Source of the DNA: Flaviaestuariibacter sp.
GTDB taxonomy: Bacteria; Bacteroidota; Bacteroidia; Chitinophagales; Chitinophagaceae
Reading direction: 5' to 3'
Assembly: GCA_025963645.1 (NCBI GenBank)
Contig: JAOQAI010000008.1
Coordinates: 86,159-150,158 of the forward strand
Length of the DNA stretch: 64,000 bases
Shown here: piece after piece, positions 43,047-51,836 of the stretch
Layout of the letters: each line of letters begins with the position of its first letter
How positions within the stretch are numbered: the stretch's first letter is position 1
Notes under the pieces: generated by a model
What the model saw: the letters and a program-made list of their open reading frames with translations, nothing else
Databases searched by the model: none
What the model was told of the DNA's origin: nothing
Position numbers and translations under genes: made by a program

Positions 43047-43889
43047 ATGATCATTTTCAAGACTGCTGCAGCACTAAATTCTTACATCCAAAAGGCTAAA
43101 GAACAAGGACAGTCCGTCGGGTTTGTTCCAACAATGGGTGCTTTACACCAGGGACATTTGTCGCTTATCCGGCAATCCAAAATCAATACCGCTCTTACTG
43201 TTTGCAGCATTTTTGTCAACCCCACTCAATTCAATAACCCTGAGGATTTCAAACACTATCCCATCAACAGGGAGAAAGATATCGAGCTATTGATCGGCCA
43301 GGATTGCGATGTGTTATTTCTTCCGGGCCTACAGGAAGTCTATCCCGTCAATCATCAAAAGACACAATATGACCTGGGGCAAATAGAAGTTTTATTAGAG
43401 GGTGAACATCGTCCCGGGCATTTTCAAGGTGTTTGTGAAGTAGTTGACCGGCTTCTTTCCATTGTATCTCCCGATCAACTTTTTATGGGCCAAAAGGATT
43501 TTCAGCAATGTATGGTCATTGAAAGGCTTTTATCATTTTCAGGCAGAAGCGGCAAGGTTCAACTCAACATCGGGCCTACGCTCCGGGAAGCAGACGGACT
43601 GGCAATGAGCAGCCGAAATACCCGGTTAAATGTTGACCAACGCAGGGCTGCCGTTATCATTTCAGAAAGTTTGTTTAAGATTAAAGATTTGTTTGGAACT
43701 ACATCCATTGAGGAGTTGGAGGCAAGCGCCATGGCAGCCCTTATAAATGCGGGCTTTGCTGTTGACTATGTTTCCATTAGTAACCCGAAAACGCTAATGC
43801 CAGTTCATGACCATGAGCAGCCTGCTATAGCACTTATCGCCGCCTCTCTTGGTTCTATCCGCCTGATAGATAATATGCTTTTGGATTAG
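43047..43889 (+). CDS. panC: pantothenate synthetase
   Basis: A 280-residue PanC that joins pantoate and beta-alanine with ATP, on the way to coenzyme A. VPTMGALHQGHLSLIR includes the HIGH-like motif H34-x-x-H37. FVNPTQFNNPEDF, FMGQKDFQQCMVIERL and LAMSSRNTRL (KMSKS-like) complete the nucleotidyltransferase-fold signatures. panD and panB are not in the window. It is divergent from the GT5-like gene with 90 bp between starts. Confidence 0.96.
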   Translation: MIIFKTAAALNSYIQKAKEQGQSVGFVPTMGALHQGHLSLIRQSKINTALTVCSIFVNPTQFNNPEDFKHYPINREKDIELLIGQDCDVLFLPGLQEVYPVNHQKTQYDLGQIEVLLEGEHRPGHFQGVCEVVDRLLSIVSPDQLFMGQKDFQQCMVIERLLSFSGRSGKVQLNIGPTLREADGLAMSSRNTRLNVDQRRAAVIISESLFKIKDLFGTTSIEELEASAMAALINAGFAVDYVSISNPKTLMPVHDHEQPAIALIAASLGSIRLIDNMLLD

Positions 43890-44022
43890 ACAAATATTGC
43901 CATGCTGTTGCCCCTGCCACTTACAGGCTTTTTCTTAGCTCTTACCTAAAGAATAGGGCAAATCAGCGATTTTAGGTGTCAAGGGGAAACATCGTGTTTA
44001 CCTTGTCCCTTTCAAACTGCAC

Positions 44023-44220
44023 ATGGATCACACTTCAACCATCACACAATCATTATTGGAAGAAAGGTTGGCTGATTTGGAGAATTTGTACGCCGATTAC
44101 CTAACCGGAGATATGGATGCAAAAGTATTAACGCCCATTTGGGAAGAGATCAAGACCTTACGTAACCAATTGCAAATTCCCATTTATTCTTTTGTGACAC
44201 CCTCGGATCTTAGATGCTGA
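44023..44220 (+). CDS. hypothetical protein, 65 aa
   Basis: A 65-residue acidic protein, helical in character (LLEERLADLENLYADYLTGDMDAKVLTPIWEEIKTL, shown here only in outline) with no signal peptide. I do not recognise it. An imperfect inverted repeat (43980-44005) lies 17 bp upstream. It stands alone between panC and the efflux-pump gene, and codon use resembles the neighbours. Confidence 0.5.
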   Translation: MDHTSTITQSLLEERLADLENLYADYLTGDMDAKVLTPIWEEIKTLRNQLQIPIYSFVTPSDLRC

Positions 44221-44314
44221 TAAGAAAGTTAAATAATTAAGGATATTTTTCCTTTAAACACATTTCATCTTATAGGATAGTAGGCGGATAAAAGTGGCTA
44301 ATCCAGCGATGGCA

Positions 44315-44322
44315 TAGTTTTG
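44315..44322 (+). promoter_or_regulatory. TAnnTTTG -7 element of the MFS gene
   Basis: TAGTTTTG, ending 9 bp before the ATG at 44332. Confidence 0.5.
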
Positions 44323-44331
44323 CGGCAAGAA

Positions 44332-45573
44332 ATGGCTATGCAGGGGAAAAAGAAATTTTTGTGGATATTGATCCTGGGTTCGCTTTCTGCTATAGGTCCT
44401 CTTTCCACAGATATGTACCTGCCGGCCTTCCCCGCCATTGCGACTGACCTGTCAACCAACACCGCAAGGGTTTCACTTTCATTATCTTCTTTTTTCATTG
44501 GCATCTCTTTCGGGCAACTTTTGTATGGTCCGATATTAGACCGCTTTGGAAGAAAGAAGCCGATCTATTTTGGCCTGCTCATCTATATTCTTAGCTCGCT
44601 CGGCTGTGCCGTTTCAGGTTCTGTGGATATGCTGATCGGGTTACGATTGCTGCAAGCCATTGGCGGTTGTGCAGGCATGGTAGCTTCCAGGGCAATGGTG
44701 CGGGACCTGTTCCCTGTGGAAGAGAGTGCTCGCATCTTTTCTTTGCTGGTATTGGTGATAGGGGTCTCTCCTATTATTGCGCCTACCTTAGGCGGTTATA
44801 TATCCACAGGCTATGGATGGCACACGGTATTTATTATATTGGCGGTTATTGCTGCATTAGTATTGATGGCGTTGCATTTTTTCTTACCGGAAAGCCGCAA
44901 ACCAAACCCTGAAATTTCATTACGCCCTGCAGCCATATTGAGAAGCTATGCCAGTGTATTGAAAGTGCCGCAATTCTATACCTATGCCTTTACGGGAGCA
45001 CTTGCGGGCTCCGGGCTTTACGCATATATCTCCGGTTCGCCCTTCGTATTTATGCAATACTTCAACGTCAGCGAAAAAGCGTATGGGCTTGTCTTTGCAT
45101 CAATAGCTTTAGGATTGATTATTTCCAGCCAATTAAACAGCCTCTTGCTCCGCCGTTTCAAAAGCCGGCAGATTATACGGGTTGCCTTGTTTTGTCAAAC
45201 CACAATCGGGTTACTTTTAGTAACGGGAACTTATCTGGATTTACTTGGATTAGAAGGAACAGTAATCCTGATTTTTTTGTTTTTAAGTTCGCAGGGCTTC
45301 ACCTTTCCGAACTCTTCTGCTCTATCCCTGGCGCCTTTTACAACTAATGCTGGTAGCGCTTCCGCCTTAATGGGTGGAATACAAATGGGTATTGGCGCCT
45401 TAACATCAGCAGCGGTAAGTTTGTTTAGCAACGGCACACCTATGCCAATGGTGATTGTAATGGCTGGCTGCGCTTTGCTAAGCTTTTCCACCTTATTGTT
45501 AGGGGGCAGATCAATAGAGAAACAGTCCAATCATGCACAAGTTGAAGAAGAAGCGGTTGAATTCATTCCTTGA
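44332..45573 (+). CDS. Bcr/CflA-family multidrug efflux MFS transporter
   Basis: A 413-residue, 12-helix major-facilitator pump. DMYLPAFPAIATDLST near helix 1, GPILDRFGRKKPIYFGL (loop 2-3 motif) and RLLQAIGGCAGMVASRAMVRDLF are hallmarks of the Bcr/CflA drug:proton antiporters (bicyclomycin, chloramphenicol resistance in other species). Actual substrates are unknown. The ATG at 44332 was taken rather than a TTG at 44320 overlapping the -7 element; the ATG at 44338 is also possible. It ends 2 bp from the convergent rlpA stop. Confidence 0.9.
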   Translation: MAMQGKKKFLWILILGSLSAIGPLSTDMYLPAFPAIATDLSTNTARVSLSLSSFFIGISFGQLLYGPILDRFGRKKPIYFGLLIYILSSLGCAVSGSVDMLIGLRLLQAIGGCAGMVASRAMVRDLFPVEESARIFSLLVLVIGVSPIIAPTLGGYISTGYGWHTVFIILAVIAALVLMALHFFLPESRKPNPEISLRPAAILRSYASVLKVPQFYTYAFTGALAGSGLYAYISGSPFVFMQYFNVSEKAYGLVFASIALGLIISSQLNSLLLRRFKSRQIIRVALFCQTTIGLLLVTGTYLDLLGLEGTVILIFLFLSSQGFTFPNSSALSLAPFTTNAGSASALMGGIQMGIGALTSAAVSLFSNGTPMPMVIVMAGCALLSFSTLLLGGRSIEKQSNHAQVEEEAVEFIP

Positions 45574-45575
45574 TA

Positions 45576-45932
45576 TTACTTTTTCTTCCGTTTGTAAGAT
45601 ACCCGTGCATTAGCCACCCCAGTGGAAATCAGGCCTATCTTTTTTGCGGCGGATTTGCTTACATCAATAATTCGCCCGGCAACAAAAGGACCGCGATCAT
45701 TAATGCGCACTTTCACGGTTCGGCCGTTAATCAGGTTCTTCACTTTTACTTTAGTACCGAATGGCAGTGTTTTATGTGCTGCCGTTAGCCTACGCTGCCG
45801 GAAGACCTCGCCATTAGCCGTCCGGCGCCCTTCAAATTTATCAGCATAATAAGAAACTTTCCCTTGCTCTGTGATCTTTCTTCCACATGACAAAAGAAAA
45901 AGGAAAAGCACTAACCCGACAACTCTCTTCAT
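45576..45932 (-). CDS. rlpA: RlpA-like septal lytic transglycosylase lipoprotein
   Basis: A 118-residue lipoprotein with lipobox LLSC (C16) and a double-psi beta-barrel domain: GKVSYYADKFEGRRTANGE, AAHKTLPFGTKVKV and VRINDRGPFVAGRIIDVSKSAA, the RlpA signature with the catalytic Asp in NDRGP. RlpA cleaves denuded peptidoglycan at the septum. It lacks the C-terminal SPOR domain of E. coli RlpA. A -7 element ends four bases before the ATG, implying a leaderless mRNA. Confidence 0.93.
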   Translation of the reverse strand: MKRVVGLVLFLFLLSCGRKITEQGKVSYYADKFEGRRTANGEVFRQRRLTAAHKTLPFGTKVKVKNLINGRTVKVRINDRGPFVAGRIIDVSKSAAKKIGLISTGVANARVSYKRKKK

Positions 45933-45936
45933 TCCC

Positions 45937-45944
45937 CAAAACTA
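45937..45944 (-). promoter_or_regulatory. TAnnTTTG -7 element, 4 bp before the rlpA ATG
   Basis: TAGTTTTG on the minus strand, ending four bases before the ATG at 45932. Confidence 0.6.
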
Positions 45945-46093
45945 CTACTGCCACCCATTGCAAAAAGACTCGCCTTTTTATTTGCCATTAAGAATATCAG
46001 ATTGCGAAATCGCACTATTCTAATAAGCCGAACTTTATCAGGCATGGTTTTCGAGCCGATTATTTCCTTCAACACATACTAAAACCTCTTGTT

Positions 46094-46309
46094 ATGGCAC
46101 AATCGCATCGAAACCCGGGCGGCAGTCCTGCCCGGCAGAAAAGTCCCCCGTCAAGGGAGAGTACACAGGATGATACTCCCCGTTACCGTGACAGTTCAGA
46201 ATACAGAGAAATAGAGCGGGCCCGTTACCGCAATAAAGCTTTCCGTGGGAAAATGGAAGAAGGCGATGAAGGACAGGGCGAATGGGAAAGCAGTGCCCGT
46301 AGTTGGTAA
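46094..46309 (+). CDS. small hydrophilic, disordered protein, 71 aa
   Basis: A 71-residue, highly charged protein rich in Arg, Glu, Ser and Pro with no hydrophobic segment (NPGGSPARQKSPPSRES, then YREIERARYRNKAF). It is probably disordered. It resembles the 68-aa protein at 15196-15402 in composition only; I see no shared motif. A hairpin terminator starts 24 bp after its stop. Function is unknown. Confidence 0.5.
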   Translation: MAQSHRNPGGSPARQKSPPSRESTQDDTPRYRDSSEYREIERARYRNKAFRGKMEEGDEGQGEWESSARSW

Positions 46310-46332
46310 ATTTTTAGGGAATTGATGAACTG

Positions 46333-46362
46333 ATCCGGATGCGATAGCTTACCGGATTTTTT
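46333..46362 (+). terminator. terminator of the 71-aa gene
   Basis: ATCCGG/CCGGAT arms with a 13-base loop followed by a T-run. An alternative GGATGC/GCATCC pairing (46337-46342 with 46371-46376) is possible. Confidence 0.55.
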
Positions 46363-46463
46363 ATTTTATAGCATCCGCAAGAGCTTTATTGTAGAATCGG
46401 CTGCACAGTTTTGAAAACGATACTCTTCTTACATGGAGGTATGAAATTAGCTTAGTATCATTC

Positions 46464-47897
46464 ATGAAGATTTCTTTCCATGGTGCTGCCCAAACCGTAA
46501 CCGGTTCCAAGCATTTACTTACGTTAGATAATGGTCGCAAAATTCTATTGGACTGCGGGTTGTTTCAGGGCTTAGGCTATGAAACCCATGACCTGAATGA
46601 ATCCTTCGGATTTAGTCCTTCGGATATAGATGTGCTGATCCTTTCACATGCCCATATTGATCACTCCGGCCTAATACCTAAATTGGTGAAGGAAGGGTTT
46701 ACTGGCAAGATATTCTGCACTCCGGCTACAAAAGAATTAGCCGAGATCTTGTTATTTGACAGCGCTGAAATTCAAACCTACGAGGTAGAGTATATTAACC
46801 GGCGCCGCGCAAAAAACAGGCTTTCTCCCTACGAACCACTTTATACATCCGAAGACGTGGAAGCCACCATGCAACTCTTTCAAACCGTTGATTACAATGA
46901 ATGGTTTATTGCATTAGCTGGTGTTGAAGCTTATTTTACAAATGCCGGCCACCTGATTGGAAGTGCGGCTGTTAGCCTCAAAATAAAGGAAGGGGGAACT
47001 GAGACCTCGCTACTCTTTAGCGGAGATATTGGCAGGTATCGTTCCGTGCTTTTGCCACCGCCAGCAGAAACACCGCAGGCTGACTATATCATTATGGAAA
47101 GCACTTATGGTGATAAGCATCATGACGTTACTTTCAATACCATTGAGACCTTACAGAAATGGATAAAAAGGGTATGTGTTGAAAAAGGTGGCCAAATTAT
47201 AATACCCGCATTCAGTGTAGGACGAACTCAAGAAGTGTTGTATTCCCTTAACCAATTAAGCCTTGAAAAGCGCCTCCCCGAAATCCCTGTTTTTATAGAT
47301 AGCCCATTAAGTCTGAAGGCGACACAAACCATAAAAAAATTCTCCGAGCAATTCAATGAACGCTTGCAAAAGGTTTTGGCTATTGATGATGATCCATTTG
47401 AATTCCCGGGACTAAAATATGTTGAAAGTGTAGAGGACAGTAAGAAGCTGGTTGATTATAAAGAGCCTTGTGTGATCATTTCGGCTAGTGGAACCGCTGA
47501 TGCAGGTAGGGTAAAGCATCATATTAATGGAATAATTGAAGATGAAAAAAGTGCGGTTCTATTTGCCGGTTATTGCGGCGCAAAATCATTAGGTGGTCAA
47601 CTACTAAGCGGTTCAAAAGAAGTGGAAATATTTTCCGATCCCTGTGCCGTTGCAGCTGAAATTGGACAACTGCAAGGGCTTAGCGCTCACGGCGATTGTG
47701 ATGACCTGTGCCGCTTCATTACGAACCAGGATATAGAAAAGGTGAAAGGCATATTTTTAGTGCATGGTGAGCATGATGTGCAGGAGACGTTTTCGAACCG
47801 CCTTGAACTCAGGGGTTATAAAAACATCATAGCGCCAACGCTTCACCAGGAAATTGTTCTATCAACAACTACTTCAACCGAAGCTAACGCAGCATAA
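46464..47897 (+). CDS. beta-CASP metallo-beta-lactamase RNase (CPSF-like)
   Basis: A 477-residue protein of the YSH1/CPSF73-like beta-CASP family, likely an endo- or exoribonuclease. HAHIDH is at residues 62-68 as motif 2, MESTYGDKHHD is the phosphate-binding region, IIIPAFSVGRTQEVLY begins the beta-CASP domain, and LQGLSAHGDCDDL plus FLVHGEHD (motif C) supply the other ligands. It is complete and cytosolic. The thioredoxin-reductase-like gene follows 2 bp downstream and is probably co-transcribed. Confidence 0.92.
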   Translation: MKISFHGAAQTVTGSKHLLTLDNGRKILLDCGLFQGLGYETHDLNESFGFSPSDIDVLILSHAHIDHSGLIPKLVKEGFTGKIFCTPATKELAEILLFDSAEIQTYEVEYINRRRAKNRLSPYEPLYTSEDVEATMQLFQTVDYNEWFIALAGVEAYFTNAGHLIGSAAVSLKIKEGGTETSLLFSGDIGRYRSVLLPPPAETPQADYIIMESTYGDKHHDVTFNTIETLQKWIKRVCVEKGGQIIIPAFSVGRTQEVLYSLNQLSLEKRLPEIPVFIDSPLSLKATQTIKKFSEQFNERLQKVLAIDDDPFEFPGLKYVESVEDSKKLVDYKEPCVIISASGTADAGRVKHHINGIIEDEKSAVLFAGYCGAKSLGGQLLSGSKEVEIFSDPCAVAAEIGQLQGLSAHGDCDDLCRFITNQDIEKVKGIFLVHGEHDVQETFSNRLELRGYKNIIAPTLHQEIVLSTTTSTEANAA

Positions 47898-47899
47898 AT

Positions 47900-48838
47900 A
47901 TGGAACTACAAGATTGCATCATCATCGGCGGGGGACCAGCGGGCTTAAATGCAGCCGTGGTATTAGGACGTTGCCAACGGAAAATCCTGATTTTTGATAC
48001 GCAACAATACCGCAATCTTTATTCCCACGGGATGCATAATTATCTTACCCGCGATGATATTTTGCCCAGTGGTTTTTTAAATCTTTGTCATGCAGAAGTA
48101 GCAAAATACGGTGGCAAAATCATCAATAAAAAAGTTGTGAGTGGCCGCAAGAATGAGGAGGGACTTTTTGTGGTTTCGGATGAAGATGGCACGGCTTACC
48201 ATGCAAAGAAGCTATTAGTCGCTACCGGGCTATCCGATAAAGTGCCAGATGTGCCGGGATTCAGGCAGATGTACGGCAAGTCGGTTCATCACTGCCCCTA
48301 CTGCGATGGCTGGGAAGTGCGCAACAAAAAACTGGCAGTATATGCCAAGGATAAAGAAGGCTGGGAACTGGCATTGAACCTAAAGGCATGGAGTAATGAT
48401 GTCATCTATCTGACAGACGGTGGCAATAAGATCAAGCCTTCTCAAAAAGCCTATTTAGAAGCCAACGCCATCACCATCAACAAGGAAAAACTAGTTCGTC
48501 TCGAAGGCGAGAATGGACAATTAAAAAACATCGTTTTTCAAAAAGGAAAGACAATAGCCTGCGAAGCATTGTTCTTTGTAAACGGCTTCACGCCACAATG
48601 CAATCTTGCAGAAACTTTTGGTTGCAATATGACACGTAAAGGAGTGGTCATTACTAATCTCGCCCAGCAAACGAATATCCCCGGGCTTTATGTGGCCGGA
48701 GATGCTGCACGGGATATGCACTTTGTAGTGGTAGCCGCTGCAGAGGGAGCCAAGGCAGGCGTTAGCATTAATAAGGAACTACAGAAAGAAATTAGTGAGC
48801 AACGATTAAAAGAAGCCGGTACAAATAAAAGCCATTAA
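47900..48838 (+). CDS. thioredoxin-reductase-like NAD(P)/FAD oxidoreductase
   Basis: A 312-residue low-molecular-weight flavoprotein. GGGPAGLNAAV (about 10-20) binds FAD, and HCPYCDGWE has the redox pair C132-C135 in CPYC rather than the CATC of true thioredoxin reductases. GLYVAGDAARDMHFVVVAAAEGAKAG closes the FAD site. In the second dinucleotide domain the usual GxGxxA motif is degenerate (LAVYAKDKEGWELA), so NADPH binding is uncertain. Such proteins are annotated as ferredoxin/thioredoxin-reductase-like; the partner is unknown. The last 4 bp overlap the convergent gene. Confidence 0.85.
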   Translation: MELQDCIIIGGGPAGLNAAVVLGRCQRKILIFDTQQYRNLYSHGMHNYLTRDDILPSGFLNLCHAEVAKYGGKIINKKVVSGRKNEEGLFVVSDEDGTAYHAKKLLVATGLSDKVPDVPGFRQMYGKSVHHCPYCDGWEVRNKKLAVYAKDKEGWELALNLKAWSNDVIYLTDGGNKIKPSQKAYLEANAITINKEKLVRLEGENGQLKNIVFQKGKTIACEALFFVNGFTPQCNLAETFGCNMTRKGVVITNLAQQTNIPGLYVAGDAARDMHFVVVAAAEGAKAGVSINKELQKEISEQRLKEAGTNKSH

Positions 48839-49200
48839 GCTTCTGCATCATCACCAGCTTCGGTAACAGCCACAGGCGCTTCGTTAGCACTGGTTTGCTT
48901 AATCGTCAGCTGAAACTTTGTATTCATATTGATGGTGTAATCGTTCTGCAAAAACAATTCTTTTACAGAAGCATCGGCCAAAAGCGATTGCGCCAAAAAG
49001 GAAGCAATGGGAGAATCAATGATCACATTATCCACCCGTCCGTTACTGAACTTGATCTCGAACTTATAACCGGATTTACGGGCAATGCCGGCACGCTCAA
49101 AATCCGAAACGTTCAAAGCGAGGGACTGGTCTTCGGTCTTTGCTTTTTTTAATAAAATCCGGATGATAGGAACATACTTAAGCCAAACATTTGTCTGCAT
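48835..49200 (-). CDS. hypothetical protein, 121 aa
   Basis: A 121-residue soluble protein without signal peptide. A first segment (MQTNVWLKYVPIIRILLKKA) is amphipathic, the middle is beta-rich (GYKFEIKFSNGRVDNVIID), and the tail is acidic and Ala-rich (VTEAGDDAEA). I do not recognise a functional family, though it looks like a conserved clade protein. It is convergent with the flavoprotein gene, stops overlapping by 4 bp. Confidence 0.6.
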   Translation of the reverse strand: MQTNVWLKYVPIIRILLKKAKTEDQSLALNVSDFERAGIARKSGYKFEIKFSNGRVDNVIIDSPIASFLAQSLLADASVKELFLQNDYTINMNTKFQLTIKQTSANEAPVAVTEAGDDAEA

Positions 49201-49438
49201 AAAAAGAAATTAAAATTGATACAGGAAAATAAAACCTGCCGGAGGTGGAGATACAAAGGTGCGGTTAAATGCCGGTTTAGCCTAACAAAATTCCCCAACC
49301 TTACCCTTTTCCCCTTAGAACCGAGATGTTAAACTTCCCGGTTCATTTTTAGTGAAGATTATACTTCGCCATTTCTGGTGTTCAGCACCACAACAATCCT
49401 TTAAACCTTTCTTATTTTTAGCCCATAGATTACGCTTC

Positions 49439-50422
49439 ATGAAACAATCCTTATTTTTTCTTTCACTACTATTCTCGCATACCCTTATGGCACAGGTTTA
49501 TAAAAAGACCGATCCTTTAGCTCACACCTACTCCATTGTGGCTTATGATTCTATTACGGGTGAAATGGGAGTTGCCGTACAAAGCCACTGGTTTTCCGTA
49601 GGCACAACAGTCAGTTGGGCGGAAGCTGGCGTAGGTGCCGTAGCGACACAATCATTTGTTAACAAGTCCTTTGGCATACGCGGATTGGAATTATTGAAAT
49701 CTGGCCTGACAGCACAACAAGCCCTTGACAAATTACTTAGCGATGATGAAGGCCGTGAAATGAGGCAAGTGGCAATAGTAGATGCGAAAGGAACCATAGC
49801 GAACTTCACCGGTAAAAATTGTATTGACTATGCCGGACAAATAAAAGGCGCCAATTTTTCCGTGCAATCGAATATGATGCTTACGGATAAAGTACCGGCT
49901 GCAATGGCCGCTGCATTTAGAAAAAGCGTCGGGAAATCACTGGCAGAGCGACTTTTGCTTTCTTTGGAAGCAGCTCAAAGTGTTGGCGGCGATATTCGCG
50001 GTCAGCAATCGGCCGCCATTCTTATAGTCCCTGGCAAATCCGCTGGAAAACCATGGGATGAACGCACCGTTGATCTGCGGGTAGATGATAACCCGGCACC
50101 ATTAAAAGAATTACGCCGGCTGTATAAAGTGCATACTGCCTACCAATACATGAATAACGGCGACTTGGCTGTTGAGAAAGGAGATATGGACGGCGCGATG
50201 AAGCAATATAATGCCGCTATGAAATTGTTCCCGGCAAACCTGGAGATGCAATATTGGACAGGCATCACTTTAGCCAATGGAAAGCAAATCGGCAAAGCGA
50301 TGCCCATTCTAAAAAAAGTGTTTGCAAAAGATAAAAACTGGAAAGAACTTACCCGGCGTCTTCCAAAAGTTGGCTTGCTGACCGTAAGCGATGCGGAACT
50401 AAAACAAATATTAGCCTTGTAA
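49439..50422 (+). CDS. DUF1028 family exported protein with TPR-like tail
   Basis: A 327-residue protein with a signal peptide (to about FSHTLMAQ). The DUF1028 domain follows: AHTYSIVAYDSITGEMGVAVQSHWFSVG, GAVATQSFVNKSFG and IRGQQSAAILI, which form an Ntn-hydrolase-like fold of unknown activity. The C-terminal ~85 residues (YQYMNNGDLAVEKGDMDGAMKQYNAAM) look like tetratricopeptide repeats, as seen in several exported DUF1028 proteins. The ATG at 49439 was chosen because it starts the signal peptide. Stop is 3 bp from the convergent DUF4268 gene. Confidence 0.88.
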   Translation: MKQSLFFLSLLFSHTLMAQVYKKTDPLAHTYSIVAYDSITGEMGVAVQSHWFSVGTTVSWAEAGVGAVATQSFVNKSFGIRGLELLKSGLTAQQALDKLLSDDEGREMRQVAIVDAKGTIANFTGKNCIDYAGQIKGANFSVQSNMMLTDKVPAAMAAAFRKSVGKSLAERLLLSLEAAQSVGGDIRGQQSAAILIVPGKSAGKPWDERTVDLRVDDNPAPLKELRRLYKVHTAYQYMNNGDLAVEKGDMDGAMKQYNAAMKLFPANLEMQYWTGITLANGKQIGKAMPILKKVFAKDKNWKELTRRLPKVGLLTVSDAELKQILAL

Positions 50423-50425
50423 AAA

Positions 50426-50887
50426 CTATCGTAAGGCTTCAAAAGCATATTTGGCACTGCTCCAAAAAGCATCTAACGCAATAAGGCGCGGTTTGAAAAA
50501 GCTGATCAGTTTTGGCCAATCATTCCGGTCAAAGATGTTTACCCCATCAACTCGCGTGATTATTCGGCTGATCGTTCGGTTATGCTCATCGGCTACTTGT
50601 GGCTCCCAATCCCACTCTTCGGTTAATACTGATTGCAATAAGTTCCGGAGCTGCTGAAATTGATCAAAATAAATTTGTTGCAAGCCTAAATCCTTATGAG
50701 CCATCTCAATAGAGATGGAAGCGCTTTTGCTATCCGCAGCCATTTTAAAATACACCTCTTTTTCCCCGGTCTTATAATTTATCCAGTTAATCTTCTCTCC
50801 TTCCGCGCCTGCTATCGGTAGCATATACTGTCCAAAGGCCGTCCAGAACTGCTGGCGTAATTCGGAAGCTTCCTTTTTTGAATACAT
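50426..50887 (-). CDS. DUF4268 family protein
   Basis: A 153-residue protein matching DUF4268: FWTAFGQYMLPI, WINYKTGEKEVYFKMAADSKSASISIEM, and WPKLISFFKPRLIALDAFW. The fold resembles PD-(D/E)XK nuclease-related domains found at the ends of restriction enzymes, but catalytic residues are not clear and no restriction genes are nearby. Function is unknown. It is convergent with the DUF1028 gene. Confidence 0.82.
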   Translation of the reverse strand: MYSKKEASELRQQFWTAFGQYMLPIAGAEGEKINWINYKTGEKEVYFKMAADSKSASISIEMAHKDLGLQQIYFDQFQQLRNLLQSVLTEEWDWEPQVADEHNRTISRIITRVDGVNIFDRNDWPKLISFFKPRLIALDAFWSSAKYAFEALR

Positions 50888-51045
50888 AATGTAAAATTAT
50901 AAATACAGAACAACCCCAACCTCATTACGACTTCTGTAGTTGAGCTTCCACACTTTCAGTGCATTGGTTGTCTTTGGCAACGCATTTCTAAGCTAAAAGC
51001 AATTGGCACCATTTTCCTTTATATACCCACATTAAAAGAGTACTT

Positions 51046-51189
51046 ATGAAAACAATGTGGAAACGATTAAGTGAGGGCGCCAACCAAACGCATGAAGGCT
51101 TCAACCTTCCGATGACGATTGCCATGATTTTTCTTTTTTTAACCTTTTGGGGGGTGAGCTTTTATATTTTATTGAATAGCTACGCTTAA
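51046..51189 (+). CDS. small membrane protein, 47 aa
   Basis: A 47-residue protein: a short basic, amphipathic N-terminus (MKTMWKRLSEGANQTHEGFN) and one membrane helix at about residues 22-43 (PMTIAMIFLFLTFWGVSFYI). It is too short for standard gene finders, but the frame has an ATG, a clear topology and a 12-bp-stem terminator 22 bp downstream. It resembles small cytochrome-associated or stress-linked membrane peptides only in general features. Function is unknown. Confidence 0.6.
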   Translation: MKTMWKRLSEGANQTHEGFNLPMTIAMIFLFLTFWGVSFYILLNSYA

Positions 51190-51211
51190 TTTATATGTGT
51201 GTATTTATCCA

Positions 51212-51238
51212 AGAAAGCCTTGCCATGCAAGGCTTTCT
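51212..51238 (+). terminator. terminator of the 47-aa gene
   Basis: A perfect 12-bp stem (AGAAAGCCTTGC with GCAAGGCTTTCT) and a 3-base loop. The T-tail is short, within CGTTTGC. Confidence 0.65.
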
Positions 51239-51271
51239 CGTTTGCTGTAAATTACCGGCTCAAATTAAGGG

Positions 51272-51789
51272 ATGGCTACAATTGACATAAGGCCGGCAAC
51301 AGCGCAGGATATACCCGCAATCGTATCGCTTGTGAACAGTGCTTACAGAGGTTCAGCAGCGCGACAAGGCTGGACACATGAAGCCGATCTTATTGAAGGT
51401 GAGGCTCGAACGGATGAAAAAGAGTTGGCAACACTTTTAATAGAACCGGAGGCAACGATCTTAAAGTGCACAGACGACAATACGCTTGTTGGAAGTGTCT
51501 ATTTAAAGAGAGAAACCCATGGCTTATATCTTGGGATGCTTTCTGTATCGCCAAACCTGCAAGCGAAAGGAATAGGGAAGCAATTATTGAATGCAGCAGA
51601 AGAACATACCCGGCTGCTCCAATGTTCTTATATAGAGATTACAGTGATCTCAGTCGGACCGAATTACTGAACTGGTACATCCGGCATGGTTATGAGCCAA
51701 CCGGCGAAACCGAACCATTTCCAGAGGATCAGCATTTTGGCGTCCCTAAGGAGTCGTTGGAATTTGTAGTATTACGCAAAACTTTGTAA
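51272..51789 (+). pseudogene. GNAT N-acetyltransferase with a one-base frameshift
   Basis: From the ATG at 51272, frame 1 encodes a GNAT domain up to about 51655 (IRPATAQDIPAIVSLV at the start, SPNLQAKGIGKQLLNAAEE as the acetyl-CoA loop, then SYIEITVISV). It then runs into GPNY and a stop at 51670. The rest of the domain (RTELLNWYIRHGYEPTGETE to FVVLRKTL) continues in another frame to 51789. Adding one base after 51655 joins them as VISVRTELLNWY, the usual GNAT sequence. So either a recent single-base loss or a sequencing error. Confidence 0.85.
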
Positions 51790-51824
51790 CCCTTTCGCCT
51801 GCTGCTACAAGCACCAACTCTGCC

Positions 51825-51832
51825 TACCTTTG
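51825..51832 (+). promoter_or_regulatory. TAnnTTTG -7 element, 4 bp before the hisIE ATG
   Basis: TACCTTTG followed by CGTC and ATG, nearly the same sequence and spacing as at kdsA. Confidence 0.65.
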
Positions 51833-51836
51833 CGTC

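Noticed and set aside
43980..44005. Imperfect hairpin before the 65-aa gene, considered as a riboswitch or attenuator
   Set aside because: About ten pairs with an asymmetric internal loop and no T-run or known aptamer features; it may be chance.
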